Shown here: one piece after another, positions 1 through 10,617 of the stretch | How positions within the stretch are numbered: position 1 is the stretch's first letter | How the letters are laid out: every line of letters starts with the position of its first letter | NCBI RefSeq assembly: GCF_000003605.2 | Contig: NW_003151254.1 | Span: 562,050 to 584,338, forward strand | From: Saccoglossus kowalevskii | Taxonomy: Eukaryota; Hemichordata; Enteropneusta; Harrimaniidae | Reading direction: 5' to 3' | Length of the DNA stretch: 22,289 nt | The notes under the pieces: model-generated | The model's database searches: none | Seen by the model: the letters and a program-made list of their open reading frames with translations, nothing else | What the model was told of the DNA's origin: nothing | Position numbers and translations under genes: made by a program

Positions 1-680
1 ACAAAACAATAACAGAAAAAACACAATTGAATTTTTACAAACAACTACTAGGACTGAACAAATTTGTGGCAAACATTGCATGCAGAGCCGAAGTAGAAGA
101 ATTCCCACACTTAGTAGATATTCAGATCAATTTAATAAAATACTGGACTCGTATCAGTAAATTACCAGACAATAATATCACAAAACAAGCATACCTTGAA
201 CAAAAGAAATCCAATTTACAATGGTACTCTTCAATACAAAAAATGATGAACAACATGAACTTTTCACGAGAACAACAGAATGATTGGTTAACAAAACATA
301 TACAGCAAATTGGCAAAGTTGTCAAACAAAAATACATAAATTTGAAACAAAGAATTTCAATGACAAAATTTCGAACTAGTAATCACAATTTAGCAATAGA
401 AAAAGGGAGACATATGCAACCAAAAATACTTATTGAAAATAGAATTTACAAACAATGTTCACAGAATGAAATAGAAGATGAACTGCACGTTGTTATGAAA
501 TGTCCACAATATAAAGTAATACGCCAACAAATCATACAAGACATTATATTTCCACAAGAAACCCAGGATGATCTCCAGAAATTTAATTTCTTGATGACTT
601 CAAAAGATGATGTAATAATAAAAAAGATTGGCAACTATATTCATAATGCATTTCAATCAAGAAATAAAAATGCCATTTGA
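1..680 (+). CDS. LINE ORF2 C-terminal region (5' end outside window)
   Basis: The frame is open from the first complete codon at position 3; the codon at 27 is TTG, not a start, so this is the tail of a longer protein. Numbered from that TTG, the first part (about residues 3-45, with FYKQLLGLNKF and IKYW) resembles the segment after the RT domain seen in many invertebrate LINE proteins. Residues 115-165 match the C-terminal zinc-knuckle region: FRTSNHNLAIEKGRH, then C144, H154 and C159 followed by PQY. The usual CxxC pair is incomplete: Tyr141 stands where the first Cys is expected, which fits a decaying copy or a divergent clade. There are no stops or frameshifts over 226 codons, suggesting a fairly young insertion. 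The family match is from motif memory, not a search. Confidence 0.72.
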   Translation, partial: KTITEKTQLNFYKQLLGLNKFVANIACRAEVEEFPHLVDIQINLIKYWTRISKLPDNNITKQAYLEQKKSNLQWYSSIQKMMNNMNFSREQQNDWLTKHIQQIGKVVKQKYINLKQRISMTKFRTSNHNLAIEKGRHMQPKILIENRIYKQCSQNEIEDELHVVMKCPQYKVIRQQIIQDIIFPQETQDDLQKFNFLMTSKDDVIIKKIGNYIHNAFQSRNKNAI

Positions 681-794
681 TATGTAACACTTGCTTTATC
701 TTTTTTAACAACTAACTTCCTTTTTGTAGTAGTAGTTATCACAACTAATCTTTATTGCTATTAACTGATAGAAACATTGTATTTCTAAGGGTGC

Positions 795-827
795 AATAAA
801 GTTATTATTATTATTATTATTATTCAT
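795..827 (+). repeat. LINE poly(A) signal and (TTA)n tail
   Basis: AATAAA at 795-800 is followed directly by about eight TTA units. Microsatellite 3' tails of this type are made during target-primed reverse transcription and mark the 3' end of the element. Confidence 0.75.
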
Positions 828-943
828 ACAATGATAATGACGTAACTAAAATTAATGGTTGACGGATTTATTCACACGATGTGTACACACATATAATTTA
901 CTTATTATAATTATAACTCACCATGATGTTTGTTTTATTCGTT

Positions 944-946
944 AGT
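944..946 (+). other. 3' splice site upstream of sulfotransferase gene 1
   Basis: A T-rich tract (TTTGTTTTATTCG) ends in TAG at 943-945, making 946 the likely first exon base, only 17 nt before the ATG at 963. The second paralogue has the same arrangement, with an acceptor 41 nt before its ATG. This supports a non-coding 5' exon further upstream, probably beyond the LINE and outside the window. It is inferred from sequence only. Confidence 0.5.
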
Positions 947-953
947 ACCACGG

Positions 954-962
954 ATGTTGTAA
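954..962 (+). promoter_or_regulatory. Minimal upstream ORF touching the start codon
   Basis: ATG-TTG-TAA at 954-962 is a two-codon ORF whose stop is immediately followed by the ATG at 963. Initiation at the uATG would terminate on the main start, so ribosomes would need to scan past it or reinitiate, possibly at the better ATG at 999. The sequence is plain; the regulatory meaning is inferred and requires the exon to begin at or before 946. Confidence 0.4.
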
Positions 963-2024
963 ATGTGTCCAACACCTGAACGGAATCTGAAACCGAAAAT
1001 GGGAATTCTTCGAATGTGTCTATCGCCGAGGAAAGTTGTGACATGGATGACGTTAACGGCGGCCACTGGACTATTGTTTCTTGCCGCCAAAGAATCTGAG
1101 TATATGTCACATGACTTGAACTACGATGAGAGCTTTCAGACAGAAGCTCGAAATTTCTCTGAGAGGCAACTGGGGCCAAAGACACCATTGCGAGTCGAGG
1201 TTGGCCTGCCAACCAACCTCAATTTCACGTTCAACATCACTCGATTGATTTATAACAGAGTTGGAAAATGTGGAAGTCGAAGTCTGCAATATGTGAACGA
1301 TATCCTATCAAGGTGGAACAGGTTTAACCACATAAAAAGTATGGACTTCCACCAAAAACGTTTTTCAGACGAACAACAGATGCAAGTTGTAAAAGAAATA
1401 AGCGAGTTGGAAGCACCCTTTATTTATGATCGCCATGTCAATTTTCTTGATTTCACCAAATTTGGCCATTCTAGGGTGCCCTATATCAACCTCGTTCGCG
1501 ACCCATTGGAACGCGTCATGTCTTTTTTCTATTACAAACGTTATGGTGACATGATAGACAAGAAAGAGTTAGATCCATCACTGAATAACACTTTCGAGGA
1601 CTGTGTACTGAAAGAGATGTCAGAGTGTAGTTCAATTGGTCCAAACAGAATGGTTCCTTTCTTCTGTGGCCACTCGGAAGAATGCATGAAACCGACTAGA
1701 TGGGCTCTCGAAACTGCGCTTCGTAACATAATAGAAAACTACGTTTTTGTAGGCACTATTGAGGACTTTCCAACTACGCTATATATACTAGAATTTATCA
1801 TGCCACAGTTTTTCACCGGTGCCTCCGATAGTTATAAACTTGTTCAGTCACGAGGGCATGTAGATGCTTTCAAAACGGCATATAAAGAGGAAGCCTCCGA
1901 AGAAATGAAAGAAATCATGAGAGAACGATTAGCACCTGATTATGTACTGTACACTTTTATCAAGAAAAGAGTAGCCATGACTAAGAAATACTTGGAATTG
2001 ATGTACCCAGACAGGCAATTTTAA
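963..2024 (+). CDS. UST: Uronyl 2-sulfotransferase-like protein, gene 1 (single coding exon)
   Basis: A type II Golgi membrane enzyme expected to move sulfate from PAPS to the 2-O position of uronic acids (iduronate/glucuronate) in dermatan/chondroitin-type chains. Of 353 residues, 25-42 form the likely signal anchor. The 5'-phosphosulfate loop is Y97-NRVGKCGSRS-107. H158 in DRHVNFLDF aligns with the proposed catalytic His of the 2-O-sulfotransferases. R179-D180-P181 and S187 form the 3'-phosphate site. C214, C222, C235 and C241 match the UST-type cysteines (FFCGHSEEC), as does RWALETA at 246-252. Sequons lie at N64, N87, N91 and N208. UST is favoured over HS2ST by VGKCGSR in the loop and the FCG...C motif. 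An in-frame TAA at 960-962 abuts the ATG at 963. M13 (999) has a much better Kozak context and aligns with M18 of the paralogue, so the true start may be 999. The vertebrate C-terminal tail is absent. It is one of a tandem pair, by eye about half identical in the catalytic domain. Confidence 0.9.
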   Translation: MCPTPERNLKPKMGILRMCLSPRKVVTWMTLTAATGLLFLAAKESEYMSHDLNYDESFQTEARNFSERQLGPKTPLRVEVGLPTNLNFTFNITRLIYNRVGKCGSRSLQYVNDILSRWNRFNHIKSMDFHQKRFSDEQQMQVVKEISELEAPFIYDRHVNFLDFTKFGHSRVPYINLVRDPLERVMSFFYYKRYGDMIDKKELDPSLNNTFEDCVLKEMSECSSIGPNRMVPFFCGHSEECMKPTRWALETALRNIIENYVFVGTIEDFPTTLYILEFIMPQFFTGASDSYKLVQSRGHVDAFKTAYKEEASEEMKEIMRERLAPDYVLYTFIKKRVAMTKKYLELMYPDRQF

Positions 2025-3843
2025 TTCTCATACACAGAGAATCGCCACTTAAAAGGTCAAGCGATTTTCACAACTTTTCAATGTTTTGTAATCCACATTA
2101 CTGAGCCAAAATTGTTTTTGTGGCACGAAAATGATTAAATACACGTTGATATGTCACCTATCATTTCTTGTGTTTATAATAATAGCATGCATATAGCTCG
2201 AAAATTAATTCTTGATTGACCAACAATTCATTTTCCAGCTGTCTATGTGCTGTTTACATATGTATAGCATGAATATCCCAACTCTTTACTTAGTGTGTTG
2301 TCACATGGATGTAAAAATACGACCAAGTTATTGTTGTTTCTTTAAAAAAACATATTGCAAAAAAAATCAATAGACAATAGAGCAATAAAAACAATCAGGG
2401 GATACTTCTGTTCAGGTAGATATAAATATATATCACATGTATTCGTAATAAAACAATTCACAAATGCCACACCAATATGATGTATTGACAATATAATATG
2501 ATATATTTTATGAACAAGTGTGGGCGAAACGTGAAGTGAGTAAGCACATCCTGATTCACGTTCACATTATAATTGGGTTTCAACTATATATCAATGGTGA
2601 TAAATTGTGTCATTGACTCCATAGTTATAAGTGATATGTAAATGCATATTTAATGTCATACTGCTTTCCCTACTATATACACTGTATATGTTTGTCATTA
2701 GACGTTAATTATCTATATATAAAATTTTCCCTAAATATGATTAGAAGAATCTTAATTTAAGTGCCAACAATCGTAATTTAAGAATATACTTTATCGAAAT
2801 GCGGGGAGTCGATGATACCAGCAGCTATTTTACAGTAATTTGATTTCCTCTTCTGATAAAGAATTACTATGTTATTTGATTGTTAATATTTGATTTAATT
2901 ATGTTTTATTTTTGAAATGTATCAAAGAATTTAATTATTAGTTGATTTCGTCACACAAGCAATTATTTTTCGTTTTTTGAGATAAATAGGACGTGTTTGT
3001 CTGCTTTGTGTGTGGCACGTGGTATACCTTCTATATATATAGAAACGTCACAATTGAGGCAAATATAACTTGCGTGTTATTAGATAGTCCCAACAATACA
3101 TTGTGTTTCCGGTCAGCGCGTGATTGAGCACAAATGGGGCAACTCATGAATTTTTTGGTTGCTGTCAAAATATTCCAAAAATAAACGATCTCCCTCCAAA
3201 ACAAGAAGGCGCTCATCTCACCATTCTTTTTTGTATTTCAGGACTGAAAACACAATTCATTTTCGCCTTAAGTTACTAGCTATCACAAACAACTGGAGAA
3301 CAGGCATTTTATATATGTGACCACTAGTCTTCTGTATTACTCGTACTAAGTTTATACAATGAGTACACGAGTCTATGAATTTGAACTATAGCAGACATAT
3401 TTGGACAACTTTATAGTATCTTTAGACAATTTCCATACCCTTCGGTGACGGAAAATGCTATAATAGTAGTCACATTATTTAAGGCAGAATAGACAAACAC
3501 GTGGTATTTTCAAGAAGTTTGCTTCTTCTCATTATTGAATAAAAGTGTTGTAAATATTAACCGTTGTCAAGTGATTAACATTGTAGGTTTAGTAGCTGTT
3601 AAATGGTCGTAAAATACTGTAGGTTACAAGTTATTTATTATTATAATTTTACACAAGAAATACATGATTGGTTTGTTATCGGTTGCATGTAGATGTAGAT
3701 GCGCATCACTATTTTTACAGCTGCATGTATTTGGTAGCTATGTACACATTCCTGTTTCAATTGGTGGGATTCAGTACACGTACATAATCAGTGATGAAGA
3801 CACATGTTAACCTGTACAAGTACCCAAGTTGGGCAAACCATTA
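2025..3843 (+). other. 3' UTR and AT-rich sequence after sulfotransferase gene 1
   Basis: Poly(A) signals AATAAA occur at 2384-2389 and 2447-2452, giving a likely 3' UTR of about 400 bases. The rest is AT-rich with scattered ATATAT runs and no ORF, splice-bounded exon or RNA gene that I can recognise. Confidence 0.4.
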
Positions 3844-3845
3844 TA

Positions 3846-4052
3846 CTGTAAAATGACTAATTTTCACTGGGTTTAAATTTCACTGATTTACCATTTCAGT
3901 CATATTCAGTGGGTTTTAAATTCACGGTTTCGTCATTTAGATAATGTGTTCTATGCTAAATTTTACATATTCACTGGGTTTTAATTAAGCGCATTTTCCA
4001 GTCAGCTAAATAAGCTAAATTAAAACCCAGTGAATAATTAACCCCTTTACAG
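3846..4052 (+). mobile_element. 207-bp MITE, copy 1 (TA target duplication)
   Basis: The element starts CTGTAAAATGA and ends CCCCTTTACAG, a short imperfect terminal inverted repeat, and is flanked by TA on each side (3844-3845 and 4053-4054) as for Tc1/mariner-type insertions. Inside are four copies of a module close to TTCACTGGGTTTTAA, three forward and one inverted near the right end. The same sequence recurs in opposite orientation at 19524-19728, which fixes the boundaries. It carries no ORF and is therefore non-autonomous. Confidence 0.85.
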
Positions 4053-4460
4053 TAAGTTACAATTTGTATGATGTTATTTTTTACTAACTTGAATTTAATT
4101 CAATTAAACTCAAATAAAGAGCAACCATATATAGAATTGCAATTTAACTTGAGATGATTACAATATTGTAAATTGTAAATAGCAGATCGTGGTTTAGTGG
4201 CGGCCGTTTAGTAGATGTCTCAACCTTTAGAATTACTCGTACTTCAGATTATTTCAAACGATTATTCACGAAATGTAACGTCATTTGAAGTCACCAAACA
4301 AGCTAAGCTAAGGGGTCTTTGTAAAGTCACTGCATGCAGGGGCCAATCAAATTGTTGATACGATCGGATACCGACAAACCCTGAATGGTATTTCACAGTT
4401 AATGAATGATACTATTATTCAGTCTGTATTTATAGAGCCCGGTCACTGACGCTGATTGGA

Positions 4461-4544
4461 TGATAGTTGCATGTTTCCCAGCGCGTGCTGTATAAACTGA
4501 TAGTTGTATGTTTCCCAGCGCGTGCTGTATAAACTGATAGTTGC
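4461..4544. repeat. 37-bp tandem repeat, 2.3 copies
   Basis: Two nearly identical 37-bp units (4461-4497 and 4498-4534, one C/T difference) are followed by a 10-base partial third unit. Each unit contains CCCAGCGCGTGCTG, GC-rich against an AT-rich background. Confidence 0.9.
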
Positions 4545-7111
4545 CATAGACATGAAAGTATGACTATTCTTTTCTTTGTGACATTAGAATAAATTTACAT
4601 GGTGGTTAATGAGAGAAATCGAGGCAATGATTTCAGACTAGTATGATGTGGGATGAAGGATTCACAAAATAATAGGATGGTAACCAGGCTAGTATTTATA
4701 GGTTTGAGAGTCCGTTGTCCTGCGGAAACCGCTACTCTTTGTAACAACTCATGAATCTTAACCATACTGTATAACCATACTATGTGCTATAAAAGTCAAC
4801 AATGTTATGCACTAGAGATAACTTATTAATTATCATTTTTGTTTATGTACTAACCTTTAGTTTTTTAATTTTTTCTTCTTTTTGCCAGAAAAGTAGGGAT
4901 ACTAAATACAATAGTTCATTGTTCAATAGTCAACAACTCAAGTGCGCATGTCCCTTGAATTCATAGTACGTACACAAGTTATACAGCCATTAGCTCTTTT
5001 TACAGTGGATTTCAGGCGAGCGTACCAATTTTACATCTGGCGGGAATGTATTTATATTAAATGCGTATTCATAAACTATTGGAAATAAAACGAAATGCCC
5101 TAGTCGTTTGTCAGTTGTGATTCATTTGCTTTCTTTCAAGTGTCGGGAAAAATGTATTTGTTTGTTTGTGCTATAATTTGTTTACACTCTTCGTCGCCAT
5201 TACGGTTGTATAGGGATACAAATACGTATAGAATGAACACACAGATGAAGTTCGCTGTTAATGTAGGTTACATCACGTTAAAATACACATAAAATATATA
5301 ATATACTAGTTGTGAAAAGTTTATTCATTGTTCTCGATGTCGCTGATTATGACGGCCAGTTTTCCCATTCCAGCAATTTTTAAACATTTCTCGAATTCTC
5401 AACTTCTTAAGTTAATTATTCGCATATAATTTGGCGGTCGGTAAATTGACACAAACAGCGCCCCCGTGGGTAAAAAAACGCTGTACTCACAGTCACGTTG
5501 AGAGAAAAGTACGAAAGCCGAAAGGAGCCTTCCTACTTCTAACTTCCAAGTTCCGATTTCTAACTTCCGAGTTATTATTGTTGCAAACCGCAGGAGCAAA
5601 AACGTACGGTTCTCTGTAGTGATGAAACTTCATAGTAGTTTCTATCATTTGTGTACACACGTCATGGGGTGAGATCAGCGACAAAAGTGAAGTAGGAAGG
5701 CCCTTTTTGAGAAACTGTTATTGTTATTTACCAATCGCAATCTTTGTTGTGGTTGAAATACAGCCATTCACGATCAAATAAGATTATAAATCATGATAGT
5801 CAAACTCTGGGTCTGGATTGTCGTGATTGAAACATAATTGAAGACATAATGCGAGAAAAAAAAACTCGATCAAATAGCAGATATTAGTATAGTAAATATT
5901 CAAAGGATACTAATAAGGGTTGAGACAATTTAGATCCTAGGAAGGGCTAGGAAGATGTGTTCACAACTCTACGGGTAGTATAGTCGTGGGGTTGTCTTCA
6001 CTGTGCACTCTTTTGCAATGAATTATTTATTCGCCTACAACATACTCCACATAGCGAACACAATCCCTTGTTGTCGAATGTAGACTAGTTCATCATGATG
6101 TGCGAGAGACACCAGAATCGAAGTCGAGATTTTATATTGATTGTACAATATAATTACTAACCAAGTTTGAGAGGGGTTGGACAACATTGAATTGAGTTAA
6201 AATTGTTAAAGATGACAACGACAGATATAATAACCACTGACACACCTTGCTTTCTTTATTAACATTGCGGTAATGGGTAAAATCACTCTAACCCGAGAGC
6301 AACATAGAGGTTGTAAGACATACTTGAGTGGGGTTGATTTTGTTCATGGTTAGAAGAACCATACAGTCACAAGAAAACTGAGTGTAAATTTGTACCAAGG
6401 CATTTTCTTAGAACATCACATAATATATACAATATCTACACTGTCCTACGACTATGGCCGGAACTTGTCAACAATGAAATTAAGTGCCAATAAACCAATG
6501 ATTACGGCCAGCAGCTACTGATGATTGATTTGATTGGTTGATTGTCACTGACGTCAACATAAGCAGTATATGTTGTGATCGCATAATTTACCACAAACCT
6601 GGGTCTCAACCTTGTACTGTCCAATGAATGGAATGTGTTTAACTCGCCTTAGCTCCGAACCATAGTTTGTGGGACCATTCAGTCATGCATTTATTGTAGA
6701 TCGGAAAGTGAATCAGTTATATGACAGAGGAAATTACGCAAACAAATAAAACGCTGGTCTGCTTTCTGTGAACCGTTTGTTATATTTTGGAGAAGGTGTT
6801 CAACCCAGTCGTTTGATTCTTCTTCTTTTTACTTATATTTCAAAATATTTTGTTTTGCTATCAGCCAACTTTGCACATTTGTTTCGCATGATCAAATTTC
6901 GACGGTATTTTATGATTTAATATTATGTAATATTTTTTACTTATTTCTCTCAGTTTTAAAGTCGTTCAGACATTCATTAAAATTGTTCACAATTTTCCAT
7001 ATAGAAATAATTTAATAATTCCAACCATTTGTTGACTTGATAATATTGCGCGCAATCAGGCTAGGTGGGATGTCATACGGTCAAGCATTAGTTAACACAG
7101 ATTTATTTCCA

Positions 7112-7123
7112 TGCGCATGCGCA
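7112..7123. promoter_or_regulatory. Perfect NRF1-type palindrome
   Basis: TGCGCATGCGCA matches the NRF1 consensus YGCGCAYGCGCR on both strands. No start codon or CpG-rich promoter is evident immediately around it, so function is uncertain. Confidence 0.3.
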
Positions 7124-8159
7124 CAATCATCGGACCTTTAAAGATATTTGAATCAGCGGAAATCCAAATTAAAATAAAAGTGGCAATTATCAATTAATGT
7201 AACCAATATATTTGTGTGTTTATTATAATCTGTTGGAATTATTTTCTTATTACCAGTTTATGCCCTCCACGCTATATATTGGGCGCGGGCCTTGTCATAA
7301 TTTGCCCATGGAATCTGTTAATATGAATTGATTTAATAAAGAGCTGTGCTATAAGTTATAATACAATGTACAGCTGTGGACACTTATGTGTTAATGCCAC
7401 TACTGTTCCTATGGTACATAATAAGGTAATATTTATTGAATGTGTTACTATGTTTGCATACATGTATCGATATACTTTTTCATGAATGTGCCACATTAAA
7501 TAAATGTCTACAAATTAAATTTCGGAAGACAAGAGTCATTATTAATTTTTATCTATACTTGAATATAATTCTTAACTTTAACAAGATTCAAGCTGTCATT
7601 TGGTTATATTTACGTATTGGTATCACAGATTTGATGAAGAGCAAACACAATATATTGTCTAACAAATGACCGTGTTGTCACCATTAGATTACGTATGGAA
7701 GAGTCAACATTTGGGAAAGGTAAGTAAACGAAACTTAGTTTTCCGTATGTTAAGAAAATTACACGAGATGAAGTGAGATGCAAGCACACCTTGTTAATGT
7801 TCACGAGGTCGTTAAAACAGAATAAACTAAATATTTGAAATTTAATTAAAAAAATATGTTCCTGAAATCTGAAATGTAACACTGGTGCACTGACGTCAGG
7901 AAATATGGTGTTCGACGGGTAATATATAATTGTCATTTATAACCACCTCCTTGTCTGATGTCAACACAAAGCTACTTACAAGAGTGTGCCTGATTGGCAC
8001 CCAACCATAACACCGAACAATCAGACCAATCAGAGGGCAGCTTATCTGTTGACTTGTATGTATGTAGTTACTGGAGTAGTGGCCGTTTTCTTGGCGTTTA
8101 TATCCTGAATTAATGGAGAGAAAACTGATTTTGTTGGCAGGGTTAACAAATAATAAATA

Positions 8160-8470
8160 TTAAAGGGCGTTAGTCGTCGCGCCACGCATGCGCGAGATAT
8201 CGGTCTCATATAAACAAAGATGGCGACTTTGACTGTTGTGCAACTCAACAAGTACAAACTGGGACGTTACAAAGCTTTAATTAGGTATTTTTAGGTGATT
8301 GGAAGGTATGAAAGGAGTCACCGGCGGTAATTAGTGCAAGTCGCGCCCAGGTCAAACCCCATACTTATGATTTCCATTAGAAGAGCGCAATGGATTGTGG
8401 GAAAATCAAGGTTTATCAACACAAATGTCGCACATGCGCAGCGCGACGACTACCGCGCTTTAGGCCGCTT
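8160..8470 (+). promoter_or_regulatory. CpG-rich promoter-like patch
   Basis: In an AT-rich surround this patch has many CpGs (GTCGTCGCGCCACGC, AGCGCGACGACTACCGCG), NRF1-like cores (CGCATGCGCG near 8185; CATGCGCAGCGCG near 8433), an RBPJ-like GTGGGAAA at 8397-8404 and a YY1-like AAGATGGCGAC around an ATG at 8219. These are common in housekeeping promoters. It could be a promoter for the downstream sulfotransferase gene or for a gene I cannot see, possibly bidirectional. Confidence 0.35.
8219..8286 (+). other. Candidate first coding exon or upstream ORF
   Basis: AAAGATGGCG at 8215-8224 is a strong Kozak context inside a YY1-like motif. The frame reads MATLTVVQLNKYKLGRYKAL and then I, before a possible donor (ATTAG followed by GTATTT, about 8287). 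Without splicing it stops after 24 codons. I recognise no family. Joined to the acceptor at 12742 it would stop within two codons, so it could be only an upstream ORF in a sulfotransferase leader, or the start of another gene. Confidence 0.25.
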
Positions 8471-8736
8471 AACTTACCGTGTTTTGCAAACATTAGGATA
8501 AATACAGATATTGCAAGATAACTATGCAAAATATTGAATTCGCTAGACAACAGATGCGCCACACTTATCAAAAGAAAACATATGCAATGTTTGTGCAAAT
8601 ATAAATTCCGTTACCACGACCATTCTATAAATTGTTGTTTTCACTGGTTTATATGGCGAAACAGTTTCTAAGATTTCCTAAGATTCTATATTTGGTCAAT
8701 AACTGTCCTGTACTAACACTGTGCCATTGGAAATTA

Positions 8737-8820
8737 CAGTGGCCCCTCGCTAAGTCGCAGGTGTCGGAATCCAAGCAAAAACCGCGACTTATCGAGGGCC
8801 GCGACTTACCGAGGGACCTC
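8737..8820. mobile_element. Fragment of a pogo/Tigger-like inverted-repeat element
   Basis: After a TA at 8735-8736 the sequence CAGTGGCCCCTCGCTAAGTC resembles pogo/Tigger-type ends (CAGT...CCCTCG...). The arm CCCTCGCTAAGTCGC (8744-8758) is answered by its near reverse complement twice, at 8784-8798 and 8801-8815. The final CCACTG expected at the right end is degraded. The TIR class is recognised by resemblance only. Another possible end is near 9007-9020. Confidence 0.45.
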
Positions 8821-9064
8821 GTGAAAGAGGGAGGTCGTGCATTGTAAAACATATAAAAAGCACATATAAACCCTCGGTTTAGTTAATTGATGTATCATCA
8901 CATTTGACAGGCAGTATTCGAATAAAATCATGACTATGTTTGCTGTAAACATTGCGTTGTTTATTATGTTTGTGTCCGATATTATGTGGGTCGTTTGCTG
9001 TTGCTTGCGACTTCGACAGTAACATGTACTTATATTCAAATATTTAGTGAAAATACATATGGCT

Positions 9065-9700
9065 TAATTTGCATATTGGGGGAGTGCCTTTACAAATAGG
9101 GGTGCCGCCTGCTCCAGAGTACATTCTTGCCAGGTATTAGACGAATATGATATTTAGTTCTAAAAAATATGAGGTTTTTAAAAATCAACTTCTTTAAGTT
9201 TGTGAAGAAGAAAAAAGTGTATAGGAAAATAAGGGTTCTCGTTTTATAGTATTTTATAAGACTCATCAACAAATTTGAGACAGGTCCGAAAGATAAATTA
9301 CAACTTGTCACGAAAATTTGAATTGTACATGCATTCAATGTGTTCATTGTACATATTCACTGTACCACTATATCTAAATAGCTAAATGAATACACAGAAG
9401 TATTGTGTTTATACATTTCACAAGATATGAAGATTCTACAAATGGCTTATAACAACATTTAATAACACATGAGAAACTTCTCATATCCTTTCCATAGAAA
9501 TACATGGCGAATTGAAATAAAGAGATATGAACTATAATTTACATATGCAAATCTAGAGAAGCTTTCATCAGAAATTGCCAAATATTAGATTGATAGATTA
9601 TTTAGTTCTCCAAATTTGAAGTTTTGTAAAAATGTACTTCCTAAGTTTGTGAAGACATCCTTTAGGAGTTTATGTTCTCATGATAATAATACTTCTCTTC
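9065..9700. repeat. Diverged duplicated block, about 450 bp apart
   Basis: The segment from about 9128 to 9258 (TGCCAGGTATTAG ... TTTAGTTCT ... TAAGTTTGTGAAGA ... GTTCTCGTTTTATAGT) is repeated in diverged form at about 9576-9690 (TGCCAAATATTAG ... TTTAGTTCT ... TAAGTTTGTGAAGA ... GTTCTCATGATAATA). Similarity may extend left to about 9065 and 9533. No coding content is visible. Confidence 0.6.
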
Positions 9701-10480
9701 AGTAATATCCAAACCACATCCTAACTTTCTCTCAAACATAATTGCATTATTACCTCGAAATTATGACAAAATATTAAATGAACGTTTAATTTGTCGTATA
9801 CAATCATTTTGTTGTTGAGAGTGTGGATGGGAATAAGACATTAACTACACAATATGAATATAAGTGACCCTTCTAAATTAACGAAATTTGTAAACAATAT
9901 ACACTCACTGACAAAACCCACCTCCACTGTGTGACAACAAATATTTTGAAAACACATTTGGAGTTTCATAAACAATATTAGTAACACAGTAGTAATAATA
10001 TAATAGTAATAATATGTTTATAATACATAATAACTTTGGTCTAATAACATCCATTAAAGAAATACGAAAGTTTTCAAGAAATATAAATATTTTAAAATCA
10101 AAGATACATTATATTATATACTTAAAGACAAACATATAAAATGTGTCTTTCTTGTGAGAGAATGATCTTTACTAAAGAAAAAATATCAGTCTATATATAA
10201 ACAAGGTTTGATTAGCGAAAAAATAATAGTACTATGCACTGGCAGTTGAAGCGATTATGTGGAGCAAATCCTCCTGTGTCAGCTGTAATGTTTATTACAA
10301 ATGGATTCTTATGGAATCGTTCACTTAGCTGACTTAGAGGAGATGTTCTTGGTTGAGAATTCGTTATCGACTGCTCAGATGGGAACGACATCTTTCATTA
10401 TGTCTTGTTTAACATGATTTTCAGAAAGTGGACGATTGCATCCAGTGTGTCTCGTTGTGCAGGCGTTTCTTTGTCGCAGT
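9701..10480. other. Very AT-rich stretch, nothing identified
   Basis: Only low-complexity AT sequence, including a short TAATAA-rich run at about 9990-10015, is visible. Confidence 0.4.
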
Positions 10481-10617
10481 AACCGACCCTCCCTCCCTGC
10501 AGGTTAATAATGCTCGCATCTGAACACCCACGCCTGCTCATCGGACTGTAAATGTTCTTCGTATACGTGCCCCCTTGTCGTGTGCATGGTAGCTTTCGAC
10601 GGGGCTTGTTTTTTTAG

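Larger units (their letters stand above)
1..827 (+). mobile_element. 3' end of a non-LTR (LINE) retrotransposon
   Basis: The region joins the C-terminal part of a reverse-transcriptase polyprotein (open from the left edge to the TGA at 678-680), a short 3' UTR, an AATAAA signal at 795-800 and a (TTA)n tail at about 802-825. This arrangement is characteristic of LINE-type elements that end in a microsatellite tail instead of poly(A). The left boundary lies outside the window, so length and intactness are unknown. I could not identify a target-site duplication after the tail. The clade (CR1/L2-like or other) cannot be decided without the polymerase domain. The element ends about 120 bp before the splice acceptor of the first sulfotransferase gene, so it probably sits in that gene's 5' intron or promoter region. 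Confidence 0.75.
4053..8159. other. Intergenic stretch without an identified gene
   Basis: Apart from the tandem repeat at 4461-4544, a perfect TGCGCATGCGCA palindrome at 7112-7123 and a possible ATG exon with donor at 7666-7719, I see no gene. Short ORFs around 5399-5700 overlap on both strands, contain a repeated TTCTAACTTCC motif (about 5531 and 5558) and have no recognisable domain. Confidence 0.4.

Noticed and set aside
5399-5684. Overlapping ORFs on both strands
   Set aside because: Their peptides come from the repeated TTCTAACTTCC motif, and open frames on both strands suggest repeat DNA rather than a gene.
8632-8847. 71-codon + strand ORF
   Set aside because: Its second half is the translated pogo-like inverted-repeat fragment.
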